A stretch of DNA of 64,000 nucleotides. Source: JAERML01 sp035687895 (lineage in GTDB: Bacteria > Bacteroidota > Ignavibacteria > UBA10030 > UBA6906). The stretch is from NCBI GenBank assembly GCA_035687895.1, contig DASRUE010000064.1:1-64000 (forward strand), written 5' to 3'. The position numbers and the translations under genes were made by a program. Below, piece by piece: positions 8,506 to 17,312 of the stretch. Under the pieces are notes generated by a model, which did no database searches, was not told where the DNA came from, and saw only the letters and a program-made list of their open reading frames with translations. Numbering within the stretch: position 1 is the first letter of the stretch; every line of letters starts with the position of its first letter.

Positions 8506-8747
8506 GCGCATCGAAGAAAGAGCCACCAAAGCAGACATTTGAACAGTCTCTTCAGCGTCTGGAGGAGATCGTAGATCATCTTGAACAAGGGGATGTATCA
8601 CTTGACGAGTCGATCAAGATGTATGAGGAAGGTCTTGCACTTTCCAAGGCATGCATGGACAAGTTGACCCAAGCGGAAGTGAAACTCAAAAAGCTGAGCA
8701 AAGATATTGAAGGTAATTTCCAACTCATCGATGACCAACCGGAATAG
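8502..8747 (+). CDS. xseB: Exodeoxyribonuclease VII small subunit
   Basis: The 81-residue helical protein has the family pattern FEQSLQRLEEIVDHLEQGDVSLDESIKMYEEG, here residues about 13-44. Several copies of XseB wrap the coiled coil of each XseA and are needed for activity. It overlaps the end of xseA (ATGA) and is followed after about 30 bases by dxs. The xseA-xseB-dxs order resembles the xseB-ispA-dxs linkage of many bacteria, with ispA missing here. Confidence 0.95.
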   Translation: MSASKKEPPKQTFEQSLQRLEEIVDHLEQGDVSLDESIKMYEEGLALSKACMDKLTQAEVKLKKLSKDIEGNFQLIDDQPE

Positions 8748-8779
8748 CGGGACACAGGCACACACCGAGGAACACTGTT

Positions 8780-10714
8780 ATGAGTGAGGAACGATACCCA
8801 TGTCTCGACCGGGTTACCACACCGGCGGATATGAAGCAACTTTCAATTCCTGAATTGAAGGAGCTTGCGGCCGACGTCAGGAGATTTCTGATCGAGGCCG
8901 TTTCCAAGACGGGGGGGCACCTCGGTGCTGGGCTGGGCTCGGTGGAACTTGCGGTGGCGCTCCATTATGTGTTCAACACGCCTCACGACAAGATTGTTTG
9001 GGACGTGGGCCATCAGGCATATCCGCACAAAATCCTCACTGGTCGGAAGGACCGTCTCCACACCATCAGGCAGTATGGCGGCCTGAGCGGTTTTCTCAAA
9101 CGGTCTGAAAGCGAATATGATACATTTGGAGCCGGGCACGCCAGCACAGCGATTTCTGCTGCGCTCGGCATGGTAGCGGCCCGTGAATTGACCGCTGACC
9201 AGTACAAGGTTGTTGCGGTGGTTGGCGATGGTGCAATGACGGGGGGAATGGTCTACGAAGGGATGAACAATGCAGGAATGTTGAAGAAGGACATGATCGT
9301 CGTGTTGAACGACAACAACATGTCCATCGCACCCAACGTCTGGGCCATCTCTAACTACTTCACCCAGCTCATCTCCAATCCGTCATACAATCGTTTCAAA
9401 TCGAATGTCTACCAACTCACCGGGAAACTTGATGTGTGGGGCGATCGGATCCGGAAGGTTGCGGCCCGTGTAGAGGAAGGGATCAAGGTTATCGTGACTC
9501 CGGGTATGTTGTTTGAAGCGCTCGGGTTCCGGTATTTCGGACCGATCAACGGTCACAACGTTGCACAGTTGGTGCGCATCTTCACGGATGTGAAGAATTA
9601 CAGCGGTCCGATCCTCGTTCATACCATCACGCAAAAGGGGAAGGGGTACAAACCCGCCGAGGCCGACGTGCAACGTCTGCACGGGGTCACGCCGTTTGAC
9701 AAAGTGACCGGCATTTCGCCCAAGAAATCGGAATCTGCCCCGCCATTCACCAAGGTCTTTGGTCAAGCAGTAGTACAACTTGCCCGAGAAAACCCAAAGC
9801 TTGTTGCACTCACGGCTGCCATGCCCGACGGTACGGGCCTCGACCAATTGCAAAAAGAGCTCCCTGAGCGGTTCTACGATGTAGGAATTGCAGAGCAACA
9901 CGGTGTCACGTTTGCGGCCGGCCTTGCAACGCAGGGTTGCATCCCGATCGCAGCGATCTATTCAACATTCCTTCAACGTGCATTCGACCAGATCATCCAT
10001 GACGTTGCCCTCCAACATCTGCACGTCATTTTCGCGCTTGACCGTGGTGGTCTGGTGGGCGCCGATGGTCCCACACATCATGGTGTGTTCGATCTCTCCT
10101 ATTTGCGGATGATCCCTGGAATGACCATTATGGCCCCGAAGGATGAGAGTGAATTGCGCGACATGCTCTATACGGCAACGTTGTACGATAAAGGACCCAT
10201 AGCGCTCCGGTATCCACGAGGCAATGGCATCGGTGTTCCGCTGAAACCCGGCTTTGATCTTCTCCCCATTGGCAAGGCCGAGACGCTTCGTTCCGGACAC
10301 CATGTTGCTATTCTTGCTATCGGGGCTATGGTGCAGCCTGCTCTGAAAACCGCCGACATTCTGGAGAATGAGGGCATTACTTGCGAGGTAGTAAACATGC
10401 GCTTTGTTAAGCCGCTCGATGGCCCGTTGATTGACTCCGTTGCTGCGCGCTTCAAATTCATCGTCACGTTGGAGGATAACGTGGTTTCTGGTGGCTTTGG
10501 GAGCGCTGTTGCGGAATACCTCGCCGCACAGGGCATCACCGACACCCGGTTGAAGATCCATGGCGTCCCGGATCGCTTCATCGAACAGGGAACGCCTGCC
10601 GAATTGCAGCGTGACCTCATGTTGGATCCTCCGGGCATCACCACCATCGTACGAGATTTACTTGCGGCTCATCATCCTGAACAGCGACGTCCCATGGAAG
10701 CCATCGCCGAATAA
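8780..10714 (+). CDS. dxs: 1-deoxy-D-xylulose-5-phosphate synthase
   Basis: This thiamine-diphosphate enzyme condenses pyruvate and glyceraldehyde 3-phosphate, the first step of the MEP isoprenoid pathway. The 644-residue protein has the cofactor motif GDGAMTGG followed by NDNNMSI (residues about 152-180), the active-site region DVGHQAYPHK near residue 74, and in the transketolase middle domain DRGGLVGADGPTHHG near residue 420. A C-terminal transketolase domain completes it. Length and domain order are normal. The isoprenoids feed quinones and the undecaprenyl carriers that the glycosyltransferases at the end of the window would need. Confidence 0.97.
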   Translation: MSEERYPCLDRVTTPADMKQLSIPELKELAADVRRFLIEAVSKTGGHLGAGLGSVELAVALHYVFNTPHDKIVWDVGHQAYPHKILTGRKDRLHTIRQYGGLSGFLKRSESEYDTFGAGHASTAISAALGMVAARELTADQYKVVAVVGDGAMTGGMVYEGMNNAGMLKKDMIVVLNDNNMSIAPNVWAISNYFTQLISNPSYNRFKSNVYQLTGKLDVWGDRIRKVAARVEEGIKVIVTPGMLFEALGFRYFGPINGHNVAQLVRIFTDVKNYSGPILVHTITQKGKGYKPAEADVQRLHGVTPFDKVTGISPKKSESAPPFTKVFGQAVVQLARENPKLVALTAAMPDGTGLDQLQKELPERFYDVGIAEQHGVTFAAGLATQGCIPIAAIYSTFLQRAFDQIIHDVALQHLHVIFALDRGGLVGADGPTHHGVFDLSYLRMIPGMTIMAPKDESELRDMLYTATLYDKGPIALRYPRGNGIGVPLKPGFDLLPIGKAETLRSGHHVAILAIGAMVQPALKTADILENEGITCEVVNMRFVKPLDGPLIDSVAARFKFIVTLEDNVVSGGFGSAVAEYLAAQGITDTRLKIHGVPDRFIEQGTPAELQRDLMLDPPGITTIVRDLLAAHHPEQRRPMEAIAE

Positions 10715-10728
10715 TTCTTCGAAGCCCT

Positions 10729-11733
10729 ATGGATAAAGTAAAGGTCGGCGTTATCGGACTTGGTTGGGTCGCTCAGGTTGTGCACCTCCCGATTCTTGCG
10801 AAGCTCCAGGAAGCAGAGATTGTTGCGGTTTGTGACAGGGACAAGTCGCGCGCACGGCTTGTGGCCGAGAAATTTGGCATTCGGTCGCTCTACACGGATT
10901 ACAACCAGATGCTCGAGAACGAGAAAATTGATGCCGTTATCGTCTGCACCTCGACGGACGCGCACAAGGAAGCTACGCTGGCAGCGTTTGAGGCGGGGAA
11001 GGATGTCCTCGTTGAAAAACCAATTGCACGTCGCCATGACGAAGCTGTAGCAATGGCAGATGCTGCGCGGCAAGCCAAAAGAAAGCTCATGGTCGGGATG
11101 AACCACCGCTTCCGGCCTGACACAATGATCCTCAAGAGCTTTTTGGAGGGGCAGGAACTTGGCAAGGTCTTCTATACCAAGACCGGCTGGCTCCGGAAAA
11201 ACAATTCCGATCGGGCCTGGCTGACACAGAAAGAGAAATCCGGTGGCGGCGTCTTTCTCGACCTGGGGATTGTCATGCTCGACATGGCTTTCTGGATGAT
11301 GGGCTATCCGGACGTCAAGAAGGTGAGCGCCACGCATTTTTCGCACACCACAAAACAGGTGGAAGACACCTCTGTTGTTGCTATTACGATGAAGAACGGA
11401 TCGATGGTGAATATTGAGGTGAGTTGGTCGATGTTTCTACCTGACGATCTCTATTACTGCCAGATATTCGGAACGGAAGGAACGGCAAGCCTGAACCCCC
11501 TTCGTATTAACAAGGAACTCCATGGCAATTACGTGAATCTTGCCCCCGCTAAAATGGATCCGCCGCAGCATCTCTTCAAGAGATCATACGAAAACGAGTT
11601 GAAACATTTTTTTGGTGCGGTACACGACATTCACCCCGTGATATCGACGGGCGAGGAAGCCGTCCAACGAATGAAGATCGTCGACGCCATTTACAAATCG
11701 GTGAAGACGGGAAGAGAAGTGACACTGACGTAA
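10729..11733 (+). CDS. Gfo/Idh/MocA family oxidoreductase
   Basis: A 334-residue NAD(P)-dependent oxidoreductase. The N-terminal Rossmann fold shows GVIGLGWVAQVVHLP (residues 7-21). The catalytic VEKPIA motif, with the conserved lysine, lies near residue 96. A C-terminal alpha/beta substrate domain includes GGGVFLDLGIVMLDMAFW. These enzymes oxidise or reduce sugars, inositols or sugar nucleotides; the substrate cannot be read from sequence. It starts 14 bases after dxs and ends 16 bases before the response regulator, so it may share their transcript without a clear pathway link. Confidence 0.88.
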   Translation: MDKVKVGVIGLGWVAQVVHLPILAKLQEAEIVAVCDRDKSRARLVAEKFGIRSLYTDYNQMLENEKIDAVIVCTSTDAHKEATLAAFEAGKDVLVEKPIARRHDEAVAMADAARQAKRKLMVGMNHRFRPDTMILKSFLEGQELGKVFYTKTGWLRKNNSDRAWLTQKEKSGGGVFLDLGIVMLDMAFWMMGYPDVKKVSATHFSHTTKQVEDTSVVAITMKNGSMVNIEVSWSMFLPDDLYYCQIFGTEGTASLNPLRINKELHGNYVNLAPAKMDPPQHLFKRSYENELKHFFGAVHDIHPVISTGEEAVQRMKIVDAIYKSVKTGREVTLT

Positions 11734-11749
11734 CAAACTATGTGATCAC

Positions 11750-12436
11750 GTGAAGAAAAGAATACTGGTTGTCGACGATGAACGGGACATCGTAGACCTC
11801 ATTGGCTATAATCTGGGCAAGGAGGGATACGATGTCTCTTTCGCTTATAACGGGAAGGAAGCCCTGGATAAGGTCTCGCTGAAGCCCGACCTTGTCATCC
11901 TTGATGTCATGATGCCGGTGCTTAACGGCTTCGACACTTGTAAGCGTTTGAAGGCGGACCCAACTACAGCTACGGTCCCGGTTGTCTTTCTCACGGCAAG
12001 TTCCAGTGAAGTGGATGAAGTGCACGGACTGGAATTGGGGGCGGATGACTATATTCAGAAGCCCATCAGCCCGCGTAAACTCATTGCCCGGGTAAAAGCG
12101 GTGTTCCGTCGTGCCGATCATCCTACCGCCGACATCCACGAACAGCCTATCATCAAAGCAGATCGCCTGGTGATTAACCGCTCGAATTATACCGTTCATA
12201 TCGGAACAAAGGAGATCTTCCTCCCAAAGAAAGAGTTTGAGGTGCTTGCTTTGCTTGCTGCAAACCGGGGAAAGGTTTTCTCGCGAGAGATGTTGCTCAA
12301 TAGTATCTGGGGGAGTGAAGTAGTGGTGATCGATCGGACAGTCGACGTGCACATTCGCAAGATCCGGGAAAAGCTCGGAGATGATGCAGCAGTGATTGAA
12401 ACCATCAAGGGGGTTGGCTATAAATTCCGCGAATGA
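11750..12436 (+). CDS. Two-component response regulator, OmpR/PhoB type
   Basis: The 228-residue regulator has a receiver domain with the acidic pocket VVDDE (D9, D10), the phosphoacceptor D52 in LVILDVMMP, and K104 in YIQKP. A winged-helix DNA-binding domain follows (about 130-225, ending IETIKGVGYKFRE). It starts with GTG and is followed at once by its histidine kinase. The pair resembles PhoB/PhoR, but phosphate sensing is not shown by any neighbour, so the signal is open. Confidence 0.93.
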   Translation: MKKRILVVDDERDIVDLIGYNLGKEGYDVSFAYNGKEALDKVSLKPDLVILDVMMPVLNGFDTCKRLKADPTTATVPVVFLTASSSEVDEVHGLELGADDYIQKPISPRKLIARVKAVFRRADHPTADIHEQPIIKADRLVINRSNYTVHIGTKEIFLPKKEFEVLALLAANRGKVFSREMLLNSIWGSEVVVIDRTVDVHIRKIREKLGDDAAVIETIKGVGYKFRE

Positions 12437-12484
12437 TTGTCGCGACGACAAATCGCCGGCAGAACAACAGGAACGCTCGCTATT

Positions 12485-13924
12485 GTGAAACTCAGGACAA
12501 AAATCCTCTCGACGTACATCGGTCTGACGGTTGTTGCAATTGTTCTAGTGGGTGTTCTCTCTTCATGGCAGATCAAAAAGTATCTCGAAGAGCGCATTCA
12601 GAGGGATCTTCTTGCTCACGTCACGTTGCTTGTTGAATTGTTTGAGAACGGTGCCATCGCCATTGAACCTGCCTCATTGTTCGACGATCGCTTGGAGGGC
12701 ATTGCGCACTCCCTTGGTGTACGGGTGACCATACTCCGCCATGATGGGACCGTTATCTTTGATTCAGACGTCCCTCGAGACTCTCTCCGCTGGGTAGAGA
12801 ACCACGGAAATCGCCCCGAGGTCAGAGCTGCAGGATCGGGACGGACCGGAACTGATCTGCGGCAGAGCAGTACGGTGGGTATCAACTACCTTTACGCTGC
12901 GCAACAACTGACGGCATCGAGCCTGGGACCCCTTGATTCCGGGTACGTTCGCGTTGCGCTTCCCGCCGCCGAGCTTCAACAGCTCGACAACAAGGTCCAG
13001 CTGATCGTAGCAGGTATTGGTGGACTTACAATTTGCCTTATTGCCTTCGTCAGTTTCCGGATGTCTACCCGAATCTCGAAACCACTCTTAGAAATCGTAG
13101 AGACTGCCCAGGCAATTACGCGCGGAGACGTCAGCAAACGGGCGCAGGTCCCCGCGGGCGATGAGATTGGTGCGTTGTCCGCCGCCATCAACGAAATGGC
13201 AGAGAAACTCGGTAACGATATCATCACACTGCAAAGGTTGGAACGAATCCGGAGTGAGTTTCTCGGTAACGTTTCTCACGAGCTTCGGACTCCGATCTTC
13301 TCTATTCAGGGATTTCTCGAGACTCTTCTTGATGGAGCCGTAGATGACCCCGCTGTTAACAGGGATTTCCTTGACAAAGCGTACGGCCATGCGGAGCGAC
13401 TGAATGCACTCCTGAACGACCTTATTGAGATCTCCCGAATTGAATCGGGAGAAATGAAAATGAGTTTCAGGTATTTTCCCGTGCTTGAGTTCGTTGAACA
13501 AATGGTGGATGAAATGCGCCCGGCAGCAACAAAGAAGAAGATCCTGCTGGAAATCGATTCGTCTATGGACCACACGGCCCGGGTCTATGGCGATAAGGAA
13601 CGTCTCCGCCAGGTGATGGTAAACTTGATCGACAACGGCGTGAAATACACGGAACCGGGGGGAACTGTGCGCTGCACAATTGCGAGCCTGGGCCTCCGAA
13701 CCCGGATTCGTGTGCAGGATACTGGCCTTGGCATCGCAACCGAACACCTCTCCAGGATATTTGAACGATTCTACCGGGTGGATCGTGACAGATCAAGAGA
13801 GGTCGGGGGAACCGGGCTCGGCCTTGCGATCGTGAAGCACATTGTAGAGGCCCATGGAGGTTCGATCAGCGTCGAGAGCCAAACGGGAAAAGGAAGCACT
13901 TTCACATTCACACTCAAGAATTGA
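12485..13924 (+). CDS. Sensor histidine kinase, PhoR-like
   Basis: A 479-residue membrane kinase. One N-terminal helix (about 9-28), a periplasmic sensor region of about 150 residues, a second helix near 180 and a HAMP linker lead to the dimerisation domain with FLGNVSHELRTPIFSIQG, whose histidine is the phosphorylation site. The ATPase domain shows NLIDNGVKYTEPGG (N box), DTGLGI (G1), FERFYRVD (F box) and GGTGLGLAIVKHI (G2). There is no PAS domain. GTG at 12485 is chosen because AGGAA lies 11 bases upstream and the first helix begins soon after; a TTG just after the regulator's stop is an alternative. It overlaps the possible earliest start of ribD. Confidence 0.92.
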   Translation: MKLRTKILSTYIGLTVVAIVLVGVLSSWQIKKYLEERIQRDLLAHVTLLVELFENGAIAIEPASLFDDRLEGIAHSLGVRVTILRHDGTVIFDSDVPRDSLRWVENHGNRPEVRAAGSGRTGTDLRQSSTVGINYLYAAQQLTASSLGPLDSGYVRVALPAAELQQLDNKVQLIVAGIGGLTICLIAFVSFRMSTRISKPLLEIVETAQAITRGDVSKRAQVPAGDEIGALSAAINEMAEKLGNDIITLQRLERIRSEFLGNVSHELRTPIFSIQGFLETLLDGAVDDPAVNRDFLDKAYGHAERLNALLNDLIEISRIESGEMKMSFRYFPVLEFVEQMVDEMRPAATKKKILLEIDSSMDHTARVYGDKERLRQVMVNLIDNGVKYTEPGGTVRCTIASLGLRTRIRVQDTGLGIATEHLSRIFERFYRVDRDRSREVGGTGLGLAIVKHIVEAHGGSISVESQTGKGSTFTFTLKN

Positions 13925-13935
13925 ACATCAGGCGG

Positions 13936-15027
13936 ATGGAAAGGGAGATCCACAAAACGCTAATGCAAGAGTGCCTCAGCCTTGCAAAGAAGGGAAAGGG
14001 CGCTGTCAGTCCGAATCCTCTGGTGGGTGCTATTTTGGTGAAGGGTGGCAGGATTGTTGCACGCGGTTATCATCGGAAATTCGGCGGACCTCATGCTGAA
14101 GTTGAATGTCTCCAATCCTATCGGGGGGACGCTTCTTCTGCAACGCTGTACATCAACCTGGAACCGTGTTCACATCTCGGAAAGACCCCTCCGTGCACAG
14201 ACCTCATCCTTAGATCGGGCATTCGCCGGGTGATCGTTGCAATGAAGGATCCGAATCCACTCGTATCGGGCCGGGGCATTCGGAGACTCCGCAGTGCCGG
14301 TGTGGACGTTCTTATGGGTGTGCTTGAAGAAGAAGCGGTAGCGTTGAACAGGTTTTTCGTCAAACACATTACAACAGGGATGCCATACGTGCATCTCAAA
14401 CTTGCTCAGTCTCTTGACGGTAAGATTGCTGACGCCGGAGGCAACTCACGATGGATCAGTTCTCCCGAATCGCGGTCCCTCGTGCATCAATGGCGGGCCG
14501 AGTATGATGCCGTTCTTGTTGGTGCGGGAACTGTTGAGAAGGACAATCCTGCGCTCACCGTCCGGATGGTACGAGGAAGGGATCCCGACATCGTAGTTCT
14601 GGATGGACGTTTTCGCGTCCCGTCCGGGAGCAGAGTCTTCTCAGTCAATCGGAACAGAAGAATCTTTCTCTGCGTTGGACGAAATGCGGCCCGTCGGCAA
14701 GCGAGGAAAACCGCTGCCTTACGAAAGCGAGGAGTTGAGGTCATAGAGTTCCAATCCGAGCGAGGCCATTTGTCCTTAAAGAAAGTTCTTCACGTTCTGT
14801 ATTCACGCGGTATCGGATCCCTGCTAGTGGAAGGTGGAGGGATGGTCTTCGGCGATTTTATTCATAATGCCCTCGCTGACGAACTCAGCGTTTTTGTGGC
14901 TCCACGCATCATCGGTGAAGGTGTGAATGGTTTTGTGATGGATCAACGAGGAAAAAGACCTCGCCTTTTTCGGCTAAGTGCATCGCCCATAGGACCAGAT
15001 ATCCTGCTCAAGGGAGTCACAAAGTAG
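13936..15027 (+). CDS. ribD: Bifunctional riboflavin biosynthesis protein RibD
   Basis: RibD deaminates the pyrimidine product of GTP cyclohydrolase II and then reduces its ribose. The deaminase half has PNPLVGAI, the zinc and catalytic motif HAEVE and LEPCSHLGKTPPC with two zinc cysteines (residues about 50-80). The reductase half (about 145-363) has HLKLAQSLDGKIA and LLVEGGG. The start is uncertain: ATG at 13936 gives 363 residues, while TTG at 13921 and ATG at 13963 are in frame. It is followed after 8 bases by ribE. ribBA and ribH are not in the window, so the pathway genes are split. Confidence 0.93.
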   Translation: MEREIHKTLMQECLSLAKKGKGAVSPNPLVGAILVKGGRIVARGYHRKFGGPHAEVECLQSYRGDASSATLYINLEPCSHLGKTPPCTDLILRSGIRRVIVAMKDPNPLVSGRGIRRLRSAGVDVLMGVLEEEAVALNRFFVKHITTGMPYVHLKLAQSLDGKIADAGGNSRWISSPESRSLVHQWRAEYDAVLVGAGTVEKDNPALTVRMVRGRDPDIVVLDGRFRVPSGSRVFSVNRNRRIFLCVGRNAARRQARKTAALRKRGVEVIEFQSERGHLSLKKVLHVLYSRGIGSLLVEGGGMVFGDFIHNALADELSVFVAPRIIGEGVNGFVMDQRGKRPRLFRLSASPIGPDILLKGVTK

Positions 15028-15035
15028 AGGAGCAA

Positions 15036-15683
15036 ATGTTCACTGGAATCATTCAGGAGGTAGGTACCGTCATCCAGACATCGAAGGTGGGTGGTGGCCT
15101 TCATATCACAGTGAGGGCGCCTCGCGCATCTGCGGAATTGAGGGTAAACGACAGTGTCTCCATTATCGGTGTGTGCCAGACTGTGATCAAGCGGCAGGGA
15201 GATCATTTCACGGTTGAGGCTGTGGAAGAGACTCTCAAGAAAACCACTCTTGGAGACTTGCAGGTTTCCACGCCGGTGAACTTGGAACTCGCGTTGCGAC
15301 TCAACGACCGTGTAGGAGGCCATCTCGTCCAGGGTCATGTCGATGGCGTCGGCGTCGTGAGGTCAGTCGTGCGAAAAGAAAGTAGTTGGTTGATATCTGT
15401 GGAAATACCGGCGGAGTTTACGCGTTACGTAATTCCAGTCGGCTCGATAGCGATCGATGGCGTGAGCCTGACTGTGGCAAGCATTCAGGACTCTCTTGTC
15501 ATCGTTTCGATCATCCCTCACACTATGGAGAACACGAACTTCGGCAACTTCAAGGCTGGTACAAGAGTGAATCTCGAATTTGATCTCGTAGGGAAGTATA
15601 TCGAACGGCTTGCTGGAGTATCGACAGACTCAACACGTTCCCTTTCGAGGGAGAAGCTTCGGGAGTGGGGGTATGATGGCTGA
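15036..15683 (+). CDS. ribE: Riboflavin synthase alpha chain
   Basis: The enzyme dismutates two 6,7-dimethyl-8-ribityllumazine molecules to riboflavin and the pyrimidine recycled by lumazine synthase. The 215-residue protein begins with the near-invariant MFTGIIQEVGTV and contains two similar lumazine-binding barrels (about 1-97 and 98-200). The first has the NDSVSIIGVCQTV stretch and the second SIAIDGVSLTV. The family usually has NGVCLTV in the first barrel, so IGVCQTV is slightly unusual. GGAGC ahead of the ATG serves as ribosome site. It forms a short operon with ribD. Confidence 0.95.
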   Translation: MFTGIIQEVGTVIQTSKVGGGLHITVRAPRASAELRVNDSVSIIGVCQTVIKRQGDHFTVEAVEETLKKTTLGDLQVSTPVNLELALRLNDRVGGHLVQGHVDGVGVVRSVVRKESSWLISVEIPAEFTRYVIPVGSIAIDGVSLTVASIQDSLVIVSIIPHTMENTNFGNFKAGTRVNLEFDLVGKYIERLAGVSTDSTRSLSREKLREWGYDG

Positions 15684-15692
15684 AAATGCTTC

Positions 15693-15721
15693 TTGATTCT
15701 TCCCTCCGATTTTCTTATGTT
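15693..15721 (+). promoter_or_regulatory. Promoter of secG
   Basis: TTGATT (15693-15698) and TATGTT (15716-15721) are separated by 17 bases. The start codon of secG lies 38 bases downstream of the -10 element. The promoter begins 9 bases after the ribE stop, so secG need not depend on the riboflavin transcript. Confidence 0.5.
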
Positions 15722-15759
15722 AGGGCACATTTGAGTCCATACTTTTGAGAGTTAATCAT

Positions 15760-16104
15760 ATGTTTGGGTTCCTTATTGGCGTAGAGGTACTTGTCAGCAT
15801 CTTGCTGATCGTTGTAATCCTGATGCAATCGAGCAAGGGGGGGGGCTTGGCGGGGACCTTTGGTGGCGGTTCAGTTGGGATGGTTTTTGGTGTCCGGCGG
15901 ACGGCAGACTTTTTGACCAAGGCAACCCAGATTCTCGCTGGCGCTTTCTTGCTGTTGAGTCTATTGATCAATATCGCGTTCCTGCCGAGAAGTGGGGGTG
16001 GCGGAACTGAGAGCGTGATTCAAGGACAGGGAGCTACTCAGCAGGGGACTGTGCCGCAGCAAACACCGCCGACGCAGCCGCCGGTCGGAGTGCCCGGAAA
16101 TTGA
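15760..16104 (+). CDS. secG: Preprotein translocase subunit SecG
   Basis: SecG is the small accessory subunit of the SecYEG protein-export channel. The 114-residue protein has two membrane helices (about 3-22 and 52-73), separated by the hallmark loop MQSSKGGGLAGTFGGG. A Gly/Gln/Pro-rich tail follows, of the kind common outside Enterobacteria. The triple glycine is encoded in a run of nine G bases. ATG at 15760 is chosen over an upstream TTG because homology begins at this methionine. A tRNA-Lys gene follows 29 bases after the stop. Confidence 0.92.
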   Translation: MFGFLIGVEVLVSILLIVVILMQSSKGGGLAGTFGGGSVGMVFGVRRTADFLTKATQILAGAFLLLSLLINIAFLPRSGGGGTESVIQGQGATQQGTVPQQTPPTQPPVGVPGN

Positions 16105-16133
16105 TTGTTGATGGTTTTCGTTCGTTGCATTCT

Positions 16134-16206
16134 GCACCCATGGCTCAATTGGTAGAGCAAGTGACTCTTAATCACTGGGTTCCAGGTTCGAGTCCTGGTG
16201 GGTGCA
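16134..16206 (+). tRNA. tRNA-Lys (anticodon CTT)
   Basis: A full cloverleaf can be drawn. Acceptor GCACCCA (16134-16140) pairs with TGGGTGC (16199-16205). The D stem is GCTC/GAGC with an AATTGGTA loop. The anticodon stem AGTGA/TCACT encloses CTCTTAA with CTT at 16167-16169. The T stem CCAGG/CCTGG encloses TTCGAGT. The discriminator base is A, and the 3' CCA is not encoded. No intron is present. Confidence 0.97.
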
Positions 16207-16221
16207 CATTGAGATACATTG

Positions 16222-16257
16222 AGTGCCCGGGTCCTTGCCCGGGCACTTCTGTTTTCT
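16222..16257 (+). terminator. Intrinsic terminator after tRNA-Lys
   Basis: A perfect 10-pair stem (16222-16231 with 16238-16247) and a 6-base loop are followed by TCTGTTTTCTT. It closes the secG/tRNA-Lys transcript before ygfZ. Confidence 0.85.
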
Positions 16258-16274
16258 TGAAAAGAACTCACTGA

Positions 16275-17312
16275 ATGGGGAATATCTTGTTGCGAGCAAT
16301 GCACCATCGTGGCGAAGAGGTCTACACATCAGTTGACGACGAGCTCGAACAGGCACTGACAAGCGCAGCTATAATTGATCGGTCATTTCTTGGCAGAATT
16401 GATGTCACCGGAACAGACCGCTTGGATTTGTTGCATCGGTTGTCGACCAATGATCTTCTGAGGCTTCAACCCGGAGAGCTCACTCCTACGGTCTTCACAA
16501 CCGACAAGGGACGGATTGTAGACTACGTATATGTCCTTGCCGCCGAGAACAGTGTACGGCTTATCACCTCCGCTGGGAGCGAAGACCGTCTCGTTGGATG
16601 GATCGAGAAGTATCACATTATGGAGGATATATCGTTTTCCATACGGACTGGCGCTACGGCAATGTACACAATCATTGGGCCTCGGAGCGCCGATCTGGTT
16701 GTCAGACTACTGTCCACAGACCTTCCCCGTGGCCATCATACCTTCATAGAATGGAGGCAACTCCCACTTCATTTGGTTCATGTTCAAGAATTTGGTACCC
16801 ATCAGTTTAACATCATTCTGCCTGTCGAAGAGAGTGAGTCCTTTTGGGCCTTCCTTGTTGAGCAGGCATCAGCTGCAACGATTCCCGTGCTGGGAAGACG
16901 AGCCTATAGTGCGTTGAAGTGTTTGCTGGGCATTCCCTCATCGGGAGCAGAGCTCTCTGAGTTATTCAATCCTTATGAAGCTGGTCTCCGCCGCGCCATC
17001 ACTTTCACCAAGGGATGTTACATCGGACAAGAGGTTATTGCCCGACTCGACACCTATCAAAAGATCCAACGGCAACTGGTAGGGATTCTCTTTGAGACCT
17101 CGCTTGACTGTAGCAATGACCGGCCCGTTCTTTTCAAGGAAGGCGAGGAAGTAGGCCTCCTGACAAGTATGAGCAGAGCTGCGTTTCGCGGACGTTACCC
17201 CGCACTTGGGATCATCAAGAAGGAAGCGGCCCTTCAGGGTGGTTCTGTGGACGTGCAATACAGCACGGCGGAGATACGGGGAAGAATTGTCACAGTGTTT
17301 GACCGGTCTTGA
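16275..17312 (+). CDS. ygfZ: Folate-binding YgfZ/GcvT-like protein
   Basis: YgfZ family proteins use tetrahydrofolate to help assembly or repair of certain iron-sulfur enzymes. The 345-residue protein has the GcvT-like fold, with LLHRLSTNDLLRL near residue 53. It carries the family signature KGCYIGQEVIARLDTYQKIQ near residue 245, which includes the conserved cysteine. The start is not firmly fixed: ATG at 16275 lacks a clear ribosome site and another in-frame ATG lies eight codons on. The Rieske and radical SAM proteins elsewhere in the window are possible iron-sulfur clients, though that link is only general. Confidence 0.85.
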   Translation: MGNILLRAMHHRGEEVYTSVDDELEQALTSAAIIDRSFLGRIDVTGTDRLDLLHRLSTNDLLRLQPGELTPTVFTTDKGRIVDYVYVLAAENSVRLITSAGSEDRLVGWIEKYHIMEDISFSIRTGATAMYTIIGPRSADLVVRLLSTDLPRGHHTFIEWRQLPLHLVHVQEFGTHQFNIILPVEESESFWAFLVEQASAATIPVLGRRAYSALKCLLGIPSSGAELSELFNPYEAGLRRAITFTKGCYIGQEVIARLDTYQKIQRQLVGILFETSLDCSNDRPVLFKEGEEVGLLTSMSRAAFRGRYPALGIIKKEAALQGGSVDVQYSTAEIRGRIVTVFDRS